DNA of 64,000 nt from Vibrio sp. S17_S38 (lineage in GTDB: Bacteria; Pseudomonadota; Gammaproteobacteria; Enterobacterales; Vibrionaceae). The stretch's first letter is position 1. Each line of letters opens with the position of its first letter. The notes beneath the pieces were generated by a model, which did no database searches, was not told where the DNA came from, and saw only the letters and a list, made by a program, of their open reading frames with translations. Shown piece after piece: positions 44,244-52,676 of the stretch. The stretch covers positions 103,690 through 167,689 of the forward strand of contig NZ_JAAUWW010000007.1 of the NCBI RefSeq assembly GCF_014694375.1, written 5' to 3'. The position numbers and the translations under genes were made by a program.

Positions 44244-46073
44244 TTGACGCATCTCATCCATGTTCGAAAAATAAGATGCTTATTCTGTCTGCTGCTTATT
44301 TCATTTTTAAGCCCATTGTTGAGCCTGAACGCTTATGCGCAGCAACCTCAAACACCTACCATCAAGGTTGCAGTTTTAGCGCCACGCGGCAATGTTGACG
44401 CAATACAACGTTGGCAGCCCACGATTGATTGGCTCAATATCCAACTTCCTCAATATCAGTTTGAGCTATTGCCAAGTAATTTAGAGCAACTAGAACAAGC
44501 GGTACGTGAAGACACCGTTGAATTTGCGATCACCAATCCCGGACAATCTGTCATGCTTGGCCAGCAATTCCCACTGTCTTGGATCGCCACGTTAAACAGC
44601 CCTTGGCCACATGGTACTAATCAGGCGTTAGGCAGTGCTTTAGTGGTAAGAGTGAATAGTCCTTTTGTAAGTTTGAACGATTTACAACACTCGCACGCCG
44701 TTGCAGTTTCACCCGATGCCTTTGGCGGCTTTCTGACTTTAAAGCAATACCTAAAGTCACAACAACAAGACCCACAAAATTTCTTTCAGCACATTGATTA
44801 TATTGGATTCCCATTGGACGCCATGATCTATCAACTGCGTGATAATCGCGCCGATGTGGCAATTACGCCTGCCTGTTTACTTGAGAATATGGCCAAGGAC
44901 GGATTAATTGATGCTGAAAAATTTCGCGTCATTAATAATAACCCGCCCCCAGGCTTTCCTTGCTCAGTCTCTACGCCGCTTTATCCCAATTGGTCATTTG
45001 CCAAAACAAGTAAAGCGAGTGAAGGTCTTGCCACCAATGTTGCTAAAGCGTTACTCAGCCTGCCTGCCGACAGCATCGCAGCTACCGCCGCCCAATCAAA
45101 AGGCTGGGCCTCCCCAATTAGTCCACTGCGCATTAATAAGTTATACCAAGATCTCAATATTCATCCGTTACAAACCCCTTGGTGGCAACAAGCATTACTG
45201 TGGTTAAAGCAAAATCAACAATGGGCATGGGTGGCATTAATATTATTTTTAGCACTCAGCGGTTATCACTTTTGGTTGGAATACCGCTTTAATCGTAATC
45301 AAAAATTGTTGAACTTAGCCAACTACGACTTAAAACAGAAAAGCCAAATGCTGGAACATGCACAACGAGTTGCCATTGTCGGTGGGTTGGGTAGCAACCT
45401 AGCGCATGAAATCAACCAGCCTTTGGCCGCGATCCGTAATTACAATCAAGGGGCAATAATTAAAATATCTAAGGGCGCCAAAGCGGAAGATCTCACTCCG
45501 ATCATGGAAAAAATTGAGCAACAAGTGGTGCGAGTCGATGCGATAGTGCAGCGCTTACGCAACTTAATTACCAAAAGACCAATTGCCACCAGAGATTTCA
45601 ATATTCAAGCGATCATAGATGACACCATTGCCCTGCTGAGACACGATTTAAGCCTTAAACATGTGAATATTCACACTCAAATTATTGGTCGTGCTCGTGA
45701 CGTTCATCTTGATCCTGTCGGGATACAACAAGTGCTGATTAATCTACTCAACAATGCTACGGATTCTTGTTTAAGTCACGGTGATCCACTGGATAATCAC
45801 ATTAAGATTGTTGTCGAGTATCTTGCTAATGAAGCCCATATTATTATTACCGATAATGGCGCAGGGCTAAGTCATCCAATTGAACATTTGCAGGCTGCAT
45901 TTGTGACTACTAAAGAGGAAGGATTAGGACTTGGTTTATCGATTTGCCATGACATTATTGAGCATCATCGCGGCCATTTTACCTTACAATCGATTCAGCC
46001 TCATGGTTGTGAAGCTCGTATTCAACTGCCCTATAGTTCTCTCACTCAACCATCTAACACCCCATTGTATTAA
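44244..46073 (+). CDS. ttrS: Tetrathionate sensor histidine kinase TtrS
   Basis: A 609-residue membrane sensor. Signal sequence (about 1-32, LFCLLLISFLSPLLSLNAYA), a PhnD-like periplasmic binding domain (about 36-305), one membrane span (about 325-347), a short coiled linker, HisKA with the phospho-acceptor His388 in NLAHEINQPLAAIRNY, and the ATPase domain with N-box INLLNNATDSC, DNGAGL and GLGLGLSICHDI. The start is TTG at 44244, with AAAGGA eight bases upstream and a full signal peptide directly after, which supports it. ttrR follows after 16 bp. Confidence 0.94.
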   Translation: MTHLIHVRKIRCLFCLLLISFLSPLLSLNAYAQQPQTPTIKVAVLAPRGNVDAIQRWQPTIDWLNIQLPQYQFELLPSNLEQLEQAVREDTVEFAITNPGQSVMLGQQFPLSWIATLNSPWPHGTNQALGSALVVRVNSPFVSLNDLQHSHAVAVSPDAFGGFLTLKQYLKSQQQDPQNFFQHIDYIGFPLDAMIYQLRDNRADVAITPACLLENMAKDGLIDAEKFRVINNNPPPGFPCSVSTPLYPNWSFAKTSKASEGLATNVAKALLSLPADSIAATAAQSKGWASPISPLRINKLYQDLNIHPLQTPWWQQALLWLKQNQQWAWVALILFLALSGYHFWLEYRFNRNQKLLNLANYDLKQKSQMLEHAQRVAIVGGLGSNLAHEINQPLAAIRNYNQGAIIKISKGAKAEDLTPIMEKIEQQVVRVDAIVQRLRNLITKRPIATRDFNIQAIIDDTIALLRHDLSLKHVNIHTQIIGRARDVHLDPVGIQQVLINLLNNATDSCLSHGDPLDNHIKIVVEYLANEAHIIITDNGAGLSHPIEHLQAAFVTTKEEGLGLGLSICHDIIEHHRGHFTLQSIQPHGCEARIQLPYSSLTQPSNTPLY

Positions 46074-46089
46074 GGAATAAATAACTATA

Positions 46090-46680
46090 ATGATGCTTCC
46101 TATTTATTTGGTCGATGACGATGATTCCGTACTCGATTCATTGGCTTTTTTATTACAAGAATTAGATTACTCAGTGACGTGTTTTTCTAACGGATCCGAT
46201 TTTCTCAATCATGCTCAATTAGACAAAGCGGGATGCGTCGTACTGGATAGCCGCATGCCATTAATGCGCGGCCAACAAGTCCATCAACAATTGATCAAAC
46301 AATACAGCCCATTAGGTGTGGTGTATTTAACCGGACATGGCGATGTACCGATGGCAGTTGAAGCTCTGCAACAAGGCGCGGTGGATTTCCTGCAAAAACC
46401 AGTCGATGGATTAAAACTCGCTCAGGCAATTGATAAAGCATGTGAATATTCACGCCAAGCACAGGCAACCAGCACCATCCAATTGGCATTTGCATCATTA
46501 ACCGAGAGAGAAAAAGAAATTTTAGCGTTAATCGTGAAAGGTATGAAGAATCAACAAATCGCTGATGATTTGTGTATTGCGGTCAGAACAGTAGAAGTAC
46601 ATCGTTCTAGTTTAATGAAGAAGTTTGCCACTAAAAGCATTGCTGAATTGGTCATGCAATACTCAAAATTAACCCTATGA
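46090..46680 (+). CDS. ttrR: Tetrathionate response regulator TtrR
   Basis: A 196-residue FixJ/LuxR-type regulator. The receiver domain (1-120) has the acidic pocket VDDDDSV, phospho-acceptor Asp53 (VVLDSRMPL) and Lys in FLQKPVDG. The output HTH (about 135-190) includes LTEREKEILALIVKGMKNQQ and VRTVEVHRSSLMKK. It forms a two-component pair with TtrS and should activate ttrBCA. It converges with the retropepsin-like gene. Confidence 0.94.
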   Translation: MMLPIYLVDDDDSVLDSLAFLLQELDYSVTCFSNGSDFLNHAQLDKAGCVVLDSRMPLMRGQQVHQQLIKQYSPLGVVYLTGHGDVPMAVEALQQGAVDFLQKPVDGLKLAQAIDKACEYSRQAQATSTIQLAFASLTEREKEILALIVKGMKNQQIADDLCIAVRTVEVHRSSLMKKFATKSIAELVMQYSKLTL

Positions 46681-46774
46681 AGCTATCTTGTTAATAGTTT
46701 AAGGCACCAATGGCGATACGCCGTCAGCACCTCAAACTGTTCATTCAAGCTTTAATCGTTATTTATAACAACGC

Positions 46775-47284
46775 TTATTTATAAATGTATTTTTGCTCAA
46801 CATCGACTAAAGCGATCGGATTTAGGAATGAGCGACCAAGTAATATATCGCTAACCATATGGTCACGATCGACAAGGTTAAACGGTGTGGTGTAGGTTTT
46901 ATCACCTAGTTTAATTTCAAGTTCCACAATTGGGCGACGAGACAGCTTGGTGGTCGAAGACTGCTTGATTTTAACCCAACGTTTCACTGGTAACGTAATC
47001 GTATCACTGACTTTATCTTTTGATTTAAGTTTAAATGACACCATATCTTTGCCGTCTTTTTCAAAGTCTTTAATATCAAGCGCATTAATTGAAGAGGTCG
47101 TTGCACCCGTATCTATTTTAGCAATGGTTCTTTGATCGGTATTCATGACCGTCAGCCATTCTTTTGATCCGACGATGATCTTATTGCTCAATTCAGAACA
47201 AGCCGAATCCGAAGTTGACGTTGCTGCAAATGTAGTCGCAGGTAGCAATAACGCTAATGATAGTAATAGGGTTGTAGATTTCAT
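46775..47284 (-). CDS. Retropepsin-like (PF05618 'ATP-dependent zinc protease') periplasmic protein
   Basis: A 169-residue exported protein. A signal peptide (KSTTLLLSLALLLPATTFAA) precedes a retropepsin-fold domain carrying the single aspartic-protease-like motif KIDTGATTSSI, then LGRSFLNPIALVDV. The family is often annotated as an ATP-dependent zinc protease or RimK/LysX-associated protein; actual proteolysis is not established and nothing in the sequence suggests ATP binding. The start at 47284 gives the proper signal peptide; the in-frame ATG 30 bp earlier would spoil it. Confidence 0.82.
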   Translation of the reverse strand: MKSTTLLLSLALLLPATTFAATSTSDSACSELSNKIIVGSKEWLTVMNTDQRTIAKIDTGATTSSINALDIKDFEKDGKDMVSFKLKSKDKVSDTITLPVKRWVKIKQSSTTKLSRRPIVELEIKLGDKTYTTPFNLVDRDHMVSDILLGRSFLNPIALVDVEQKYIYK

Positions 47285-47390
47285 ACTGCTCTCTTTTTTT
47301 AATTTGCCATTCAAGTAGATAAGACCATCTAATAACGAATAAATTTCAATATATTTGTGAAGTTTAGGTCAAGTGTTCGTTATGCGCGTT

Positions 47391-48185
47391 CTATTTCTCT
47401 GTCATGGCGTTTAGGACATAGACATCAAAACGATTCTTTTTGGTTTCAATCGCCATGCTCGGTTTTTGATTATCTAGCCAATTCGCATAGTCAGGGCGTT
47501 TCACCACCACTCGCTTAGTAGCGAGCGCTAATGCAGGTTTAAGCAACGCATCCGCATCATTATCCGCACCAACTAAAGACTGAAAAACACGCATCTCTTT
47601 TTTGACTAATGCCGATTTTTTTTTGTTTTCAGGGTGCGGATACATTGGATCAAGGTAAACGACATCTGGCATCACAAAGTCAGCTTGCTGTGTTAATTGC
47701 GTCAAAGCATCATGACTAGAAGCATGCAACAAGCTCATTCGCTCACTCACCCAACCGCCGATTTCAGGATCTTGTTTGGCTCTCGCTAATCCATCATCTA
47801 ACAATGCAGCCACCACTGGATTGCGCTCAACCATCTGCACTTTACAACCCAATGAGGCCAATACAAAGGCATCTCGTCCCAACCCAGCGGTACCATCTAA
47901 AACCGTTGGTCTACCGCCTTTATTTAATCCTGCAGCTTTGGCTATTGCTTGACCTTTTCCGCCACCGAATTTACGTCGATGCGCCACCGCTCCGCCCGCC
48001 AGATCAACATAAATCGCCCCTAATTTGGGCTCATCTAATTTACGCAGCTCTAATCTCTCAGAAGTTAAAACAAGGGAAAATACGGAGTCAGCTTGGTGCG
48101 TCAGTTGCCAACGTTGGGCAAGTTCTTGAAGTTCCGCTATTCTTTCTGGCGCTTCACAACATAAGTTCAACTGCACAATCGGCAA
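47391..48185 (-). CDS. rsmJ: 16S rRNA m2G1516 methyltransferase RsmJ
   Basis: Methylates the N2 of G1516 in 16S rRNA. The 264-residue protein contains [20 protein letters not shown], the SAM-binding [22 protein letters not shown] and [17 protein letters not shown], which are specific for RsmJ (YhiQ). In E. coli it lies directly between prlC and uspA; here it is separated from both by cargo blocks. Confidence 0.95.
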   Translation of the reverse strand: MPIVQLNLCCEAPERIAELQELAQRWQLTHQADSVFSLVLTSERLELRKLDEPKLGAIYVDLAGGAVAHRRKFGGGKGQAIAKAAGLNKGGRPTVLDGTAGLGRDAFVLASLGCKVQMVERNPVVAALLDDGLARAKQDPEIGGWVSERMSLLHASSHDALTQLTQQADFVMPDVVYLDPMYPHPENKKKSALVKKEMRVFQSLVGADNDADALLKPALALATKRVVVKRPDYANWLDNQKPSMAIETKKNRFDVYVLNAMTEK

Positions 48186-48331
48186 CCTCTATAATAGATA
48201 AATAATAGGAAAATCAACATAACCGCGAAAAAGGCTAAAGATAAGCAACCCACAAAGGAAATAGTATGGATAACGTGGGATAGCGGTCAATGTATGTTAA
48301 ATTATATTCTATTCAGGATCAGGAAGACAGC

Positions 48332-48796
48332 ATGCAAAATAACGTACCTAAACTCGACCAACTTGATCGAGATATCCTCAAAACTTTGATGGCCGATGCT
48401 CGTACCCCATACGCCGAAATGGCTAAAATGTTTAATGTTAGCCCTGCCACCGTACATGTTCGGGTAGAAAAAATGCGCGCCGCTAATATTATTGAGCGTA
48501 CCGAAGTGGTCATTAATGAGAAAAAACTCGGCTATGATGTGTGCTGTTTTATTGGGATTAACTTAAACGCGGCGCGTGATTATCATTCTGCGATCGCGAA
48601 ACTGAATGCCTTAGATGAAGTGGTCGAAGCCTATTACACCACCGGCGCTTACAATATTTTCGTCAAACTGATGTGTAAAAACATCGAAGAATTACAGCAT
48701 GTTTTAATCGATAAGCTGCAAGCAATTGATGAAGTTCAGTCCACTGAAACCTTGATTTCTTTGCAAAACCCCATTAATCGCAACGTAAATCCATAA
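48332..48796 (+). CDS. asnC: AsnC, Lrp-family regulator
   Basis: A 154-residue Lrp/AsnC protein. The N-terminal HTH (LDQLDRDILKTLMADARTPY, VSPATVHVRVEKM) and the C-terminal RAM domain (YYTTGAYNIFVKLMC, LQHVLIDKLQAIDEVQSTET) follow E. coli AsnC (152 residues) along the whole length, including the ending SLQNPINR. E. coli AsnC activates asnA in response to asparagine; asnA is not in this window. The start at 48332 follows AGGAAGAC. Confidence 0.93.
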   Translation: MQNNVPKLDQLDRDILKTLMADARTPYAEMAKMFNVSPATVHVRVEKMRAANIIERTEVVINEKKLGYDVCCFIGINLNAARDYHSAIAKLNALDEVVEAYYTTGAYNIFVKLMCKNIEELQHVLIDKLQAIDEVQSTETLISLQNPINRNVNP

Positions 48797-48833
48797 CGTA
48801 TTTTGGAGTGCTCATTGTGGCCTTCTCAGCATT

Positions 48834-48884
48834 TATACCCAAAGTAATTAAAGTTGCAGTGAGGCGGTAAGTAAGACGGGTATA
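48834..48884. repeat. Short palindromic intergenic element (ERIC-like, internally deleted)
   Basis: A 51-bp element bounded by TATACCC (48834-48840) and GGGTATA (48878-48884). The left part, tatacccaaagtaatt..., and the right end resemble the termini of the ERIC-like intergenic repeat frequent in vibrios, but the usual middle of about 70 bp is missing. Recognition rests on memory of that family and has not been aligned. Confidence 0.55.
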
Positions 48885-48981
48885 TCTCACATGAAATATT
48901 ACCGTAAATAGATCGTCATATTTATTTAACATAGAAACCTTAGCCTCTTGGTCAAACTAAAAATAGACCAAGGAAGCTGTT

Positions 48982-50868
48982 ATGACACATATTGAGCACG
49001 ATGAGCATTCAAATAACCTTTTATCTACACCTTCTGATTTTTCAAAAATTATCGATAACAGCTTAAGTCGACGTCGATTTTTACAAACAACGGCAGCAGG
49101 AAGTTCTATTGCCTTTTTTGCGACGTCACCGTTAGCCAATGCGATGACAAAAAAACACAGCAATCCAACCGTTATTGGCTTTAATCCCATCGCAGCTTCA
49201 ACCTCAGATACCGTTGTGGTTCCAAAAGGTTATCTCGCTCAACCACTTATCGCTTGGGGTGATTCAATTAAGCCTAAAGCCGCTCTTTTTTCCCAAACCA
49301 ACTCAGCCGCAGATCAAGAAAACCAATTTGGTGACAATAACGATGGCATGACATTTTTGCCACTCAGCCAATCGCGCGCCGTTTTAGCGGTAAATAATGA
49401 AAGTACAGATTACACCACTTTATTTAATGATCACGGTAAAACATTAACCGCCGAAAAAGTTCGCCGTTCACAAGCTGCGGTTGGGGTTTCTATTGTTGAG
49501 CTTCATAAAGATCAGCAAGGCTGGAATGTGAATGTTGACGGTCGTCTTAATCGCCGCATTACCGCTTACACTCCAATGGAACTCACCGGGCCTGCCGCTG
49601 GCGATCAACACCTCAAAACCAATGCTGATCCAACCGGTACACAAGTGCTAGGCACATTTAATAACTGCGCTAATGGTTCGACACCTTGGGGAACCTACCT
49701 AACTTGTGAAGAAAATTTTGATGGCTTCTTTGGCAGTAAGGACGACATTAAAGTGCCAGAGAAAGATGCTCGATACGGTATAAAATCAGGGGATGGTGAC
49801 TTCAATTGGCATCAATTTGATGAGCGATTTGATATACAAAAAGAGCCGAATGAAAACCACCGTCACGGCTGGGTAGTCGAAATCGATCCAATGAATCCAA
49901 ATTCAAAACCTAAAAAACGCACGGCTCTAGGGCGCTTTAAGCATGAAAACGCCGCCTTAACCATCAACCAAGATGACAAAATAGTCGTGTATTTAGGTGA
50001 TGATGAACGTGGTGAGCATTTATATAAATTCGTTTCGAAAGCAAAATATAATGCAAGTAAACCAGAAGCCAATCGTGATTTATTGGATGAAGGGACATTG
50101 TATGTAGCCAAATTTTCCGCTCAAGATGGTGAGCTTTACGGTAATGGCGAATGGTTAGAGCTGACCTTTGGCAAAAATGGTTTAACGCCTGAAAATGGTT
50201 TTAATAATCAAGCTGAAGTAGTTATTTTTGCTCGTCAAGCAGCGACACAAGTCGGCGCAACCACAATGGATCGCCCTGAATGGGTAGCGATTAATCCAAA
50301 ATCCGATCAAGTATTTTGTACATTAACCAACAATAAAAACCGAGGCGTAAAAGAGAACCAAGCATTAAATGCAGCCAACCCTCGCGAAAACAATATTTAT
50401 GGTCATATCATTCGTTGGGAACCTAAAAATGGTAACCATGCCTCCAATGAATTCACTTGGGATATTTATGTGATGGCAGGTAATCCGGATAAATACGATG
50501 TTAAAAATCCGCGTTCGGGTAGCCAGAATATAAACAAAGACAATATGTTCAATAGTCCTGATGGGATTGGGTTTGATAACGCTGGTCGCCTATGGATCCA
50601 AACTGATGGTGATTATTCAAATTCAGGCGATTTTGCTGGCATGGGAAATAATCAAATGCTGTGTGGCGATCCTAATACCGGTGAGATCAAACGATTTCTA
50701 ACTGGGCCAACTGGTTGTGAAATCACTGGAATCACTTTTAGCCCAGATAATAAAACCATGCTGATTGGCGTGCAGCACCCCACGGGAAGTTTCTCTGCTC
50801 TCAACGGCATTCCGCGCTCAACCGTGATGAAAATTACCCGTGAAGATGGTGGCGTGATTGGGGCATAA
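48982..50868 (+). CDS. PhoX-family (DUF839) Tat-exported protein
   Basis: A 628-residue protein with a twin-arginine signal (LSRRRFLQTTAAGSSIAF, about 28-55) and the DUF839/PhoX fold. Motifs: TFNNCANGSTPWGTYLTCEE, RHGWVVEIDP, LGRFKHENA, YLGDDERGEHLYKF and SPDGIGFDNAGRLWIQTDG. PhoX enzymes are Ca/Fe-dependent alkaline phosphatases of the periplasm; Cys and acidic residues matching that site are present, but enzymatic specificity is not proven. No convincing two-part Pho box was found upstream, only a GTCATA half-site. AAGGAAG precedes the ATG. Confidence 0.87.
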   Translation: MTHIEHDEHSNNLLSTPSDFSKIIDNSLSRRRFLQTTAAGSSIAFFATSPLANAMTKKHSNPTVIGFNPIAASTSDTVVVPKGYLAQPLIAWGDSIKPKAALFSQTNSAADQENQFGDNNDGMTFLPLSQSRAVLAVNNESTDYTTLFNDHGKTLTAEKVRRSQAAVGVSIVELHKDQQGWNVNVDGRLNRRITAYTPMELTGPAAGDQHLKTNADPTGTQVLGTFNNCANGSTPWGTYLTCEENFDGFFGSKDDIKVPEKDARYGIKSGDGDFNWHQFDERFDIQKEPNENHRHGWVVEIDPMNPNSKPKKRTALGRFKHENAALTINQDDKIVVYLGDDERGEHLYKFVSKAKYNASKPEANRDLLDEGTLYVAKFSAQDGELYGNGEWLELTFGKNGLTPENGFNNQAEVVIFARQAATQVGATTMDRPEWVAINPKSDQVFCTLTNNKNRGVKENQALNAANPRENNIYGHIIRWEPKNGNHASNEFTWDIYVMAGNPDKYDVKNPRSGSQNINKDNMFNSPDGIGFDNAGRLWIQTDGDYSNSGDFAGMGNNQMLCGDPNTGEIKRFLTGPTGCEITGITFSPDNKTMLIGVQHPTGSFSALNGIPRSTVMKITREDGGVIGA

Positions 50869-50928
50869 GCCTCGTTTCCCACATGTCGGGATCTCAATAT
50901 CAGAGTTTCCGATAGTGATCACTTAATC

Positions 50929-52485
50929 TTATAAAGTCGATACTTTCAGTTCAGAGCTGCGAGTTTCGGCTTTATCGGTATAACAGGTTGGTACCCGTGG
51001 GCACATGCCACCGCGAGCACAAATCACTCTGGCGTCATTTTCAATTCCGCGTTCAATCCAATTAATATTTAAAATTCTGGCCACGGTTAATAACTTTTGT
51101 CGAATACCATGTGGTATTACAGCTTGACCGCCTCGGCGCACACATTCTTTTTGCAATGCAGTGGCAATCTCTACTGCATTTTCACCTTGTGCATCCAAAG
51201 CGGGATTTAAATCGATTCCGCTGCATAGCACATGGTAATTACCCGCCATGTCTTTCACCTTGACCGATTCACAGCAATAAATGTGTGGCACACCATCTTG
51301 ATTTAACACCGAAATTTGCGCGACTGGCGTATTTCCCGGAATGCCTATCATGCGAAATACTGACCAATGCTGGCACGGATCTTCCACCATTCGCATATTG
51401 CCCCACGGCAGCGGAATACCGTTACCGCGATACACCGCTTTTAATTTCCCGGGATTGTATGCATCAAAATAATGCCAATGCGGATACGAAGACACGGCGG
51501 TCATACGACGCATCACCACCGATTCCGATACACCAATCAATTTACTCACGCTGATCTCATAGCCATGGCGGTCAAGCAATTGACGAAATGGTACTTTGGG
51601 GCACAGTAACGCGCCCGCAAAAAACGAACATTCAAAATCTCGCCACGCTTGTAGGATATGTTGTGAATCTAAATTTAACGTATCTCGAGATTTATCATCT
51701 CGTTTGAGTGTCGATAAATTACGATTATCAGACGCGATAACGTTTTTTTCACCATCACTGTTATGCAATACCTTATGGCCAATATGCACCGCTAGATCAT
51801 ACTTCAACTTTTCTGGCGTCGCTTTGAGGGCTTTATTAATACGAATAACACTCGGAGCTTCAGCATAAGAGCGCACAATATGCTTAGATTTAATGCCCGC
51901 TTTATCGACTACATCTTGTGACGGCTCATCAAACCATTTAATTTTTACGCCTACCTCTTTACAGATTTCCAGTAAATCATCAACGGAAAGTGGCATACGT
52001 TTTTGACCGATTTTTTCCGCCGCTTTTTCTAGATCTGGAAAATGGTTTTGATGATGTTCTTGGTGAGCACGAATAAGCAAATGGGCGAATTGATGTCCTG
52101 TCGTTCCTGTTTGAGACAGCATTTCTGGAATGGCAATCTGTAAAATATCATTAGAAAACAGGAAGCTTGGTTCAAGTGCCATGCCATTGATACCACCACG
52201 GGTACCTTTTTCTGGTGCGAATTCTTGTTCCTCACTGGCATCGTCTAAAAACCAACTTAATGGCTTTTGAAATACTTGCGCAATCACATCCAGCATCGCT
52301 TCACTTGGCACTCTTTTACCGCGCTCGATCATCGAAAGATAAGAAACAGATGGCGCATCTTCAGCATCCACTTTGACACAACGCGCGGATAAGTCCTCCA
52401 AGGTTAATCCGTTACGTTTCCGCAGGTTACGGACTTTTGTTCCCAAAAAATGAGATTGTCGATTGAGTGAATGTACCGTTTTCAT
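50929..52485 (-). CDS. XRE-type regulator with DUF3612 domain (glyoxylate-shunt neighbour)
   Basis: A 518-residue regulator. An N-terminal XRE helix-turn-helix (about 15-80: LGTKVRNLRKRNGLTLEDLS, SVSYLSMIERGKRVPSEAML) is followed by an ImmA/IrrE-like region and a C-terminal DUF3612 domain with many Cys (CARGGMCPRVPTCY near the end). The architecture resembles ScfR/RamB/PrpR short-chain acyl-CoA-responsive regulators that control isocitrate lyase and malate synthase in actinobacteria. Divergent location from glcB-aceA suggests it regulates them. Two TTTGTRAAATTT repeats lie in the intergenic region. Confidence 0.85.
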   Translation of the reverse strand: MKTVHSLNRQSHFLGTKVRNLRKRNGLTLEDLSARCVKVDAEDAPSVSYLSMIERGKRVPSEAMLDVIAQVFQKPLSWFLDDASEEQEFAPEKGTRGGINGMALEPSFLFSNDILQIAIPEMLSQTGTTGHQFAHLLIRAHQEHHQNHFPDLEKAAEKIGQKRMPLSVDDLLEICKEVGVKIKWFDEPSQDVVDKAGIKSKHIVRSYAEAPSVIRINKALKATPEKLKYDLAVHIGHKVLHNSDGEKNVIASDNRNLSTLKRDDKSRDTLNLDSQHILQAWRDFECSFFAGALLCPKVPFRQLLDRHGYEISVSKLIGVSESVVMRRMTAVSSYPHWHYFDAYNPGKLKAVYRGNGIPLPWGNMRMVEDPCQHWSVFRMIGIPGNTPVAQISVLNQDGVPHIYCCESVKVKDMAGNYHVLCSGIDLNPALDAQGENAVEIATALQKECVRRGGQAVIPHGIRQKLLTVARILNINWIERGIENDARVICARGGMCPRVPTCYTDKAETRSSELKVSTL

Positions 52486-52508
52486 CCTTGAGAACTTCCT
52501 ATGATTAT

Positions 52509-52548
52509 TTTGTAAAATTTACAGTGTGTAATTTCCTTTGTGAAATTT
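52509..52548. promoter_or_regulatory. Paired direct repeats TTTGTRAAATTT upstream of the glyoxylate genes
   Basis: TTTGTAAAATTT (52509-52520) and TTTGTGAAATTT (52537-52548) are spaced 28 bp start to start between the divergent regulator and glcB. They resemble the TTTGCAAA cores bound by RamB/PrpR-type regulators, so they are candidate operators for the DUF3612 protein. Confidence 0.5.
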
Positions 52549-52676
52549 TAGTTAATTTATAGATATTCTTTTAGTCACAAGATAAGAAAACCGCATTTGA
52601 TGTTCAGTTTTAAGACAGCCGTCACTAATTGCTCTATCAGAACCACATTTATAACCGGTAACACGAGGGAAATATT

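Noticed and set aside
48897..48940. Pho box upstream of the PhoX-like gene
   Set aside because: A single GTCATA half-site without the second repeat at 11-bp spacing is not enough.
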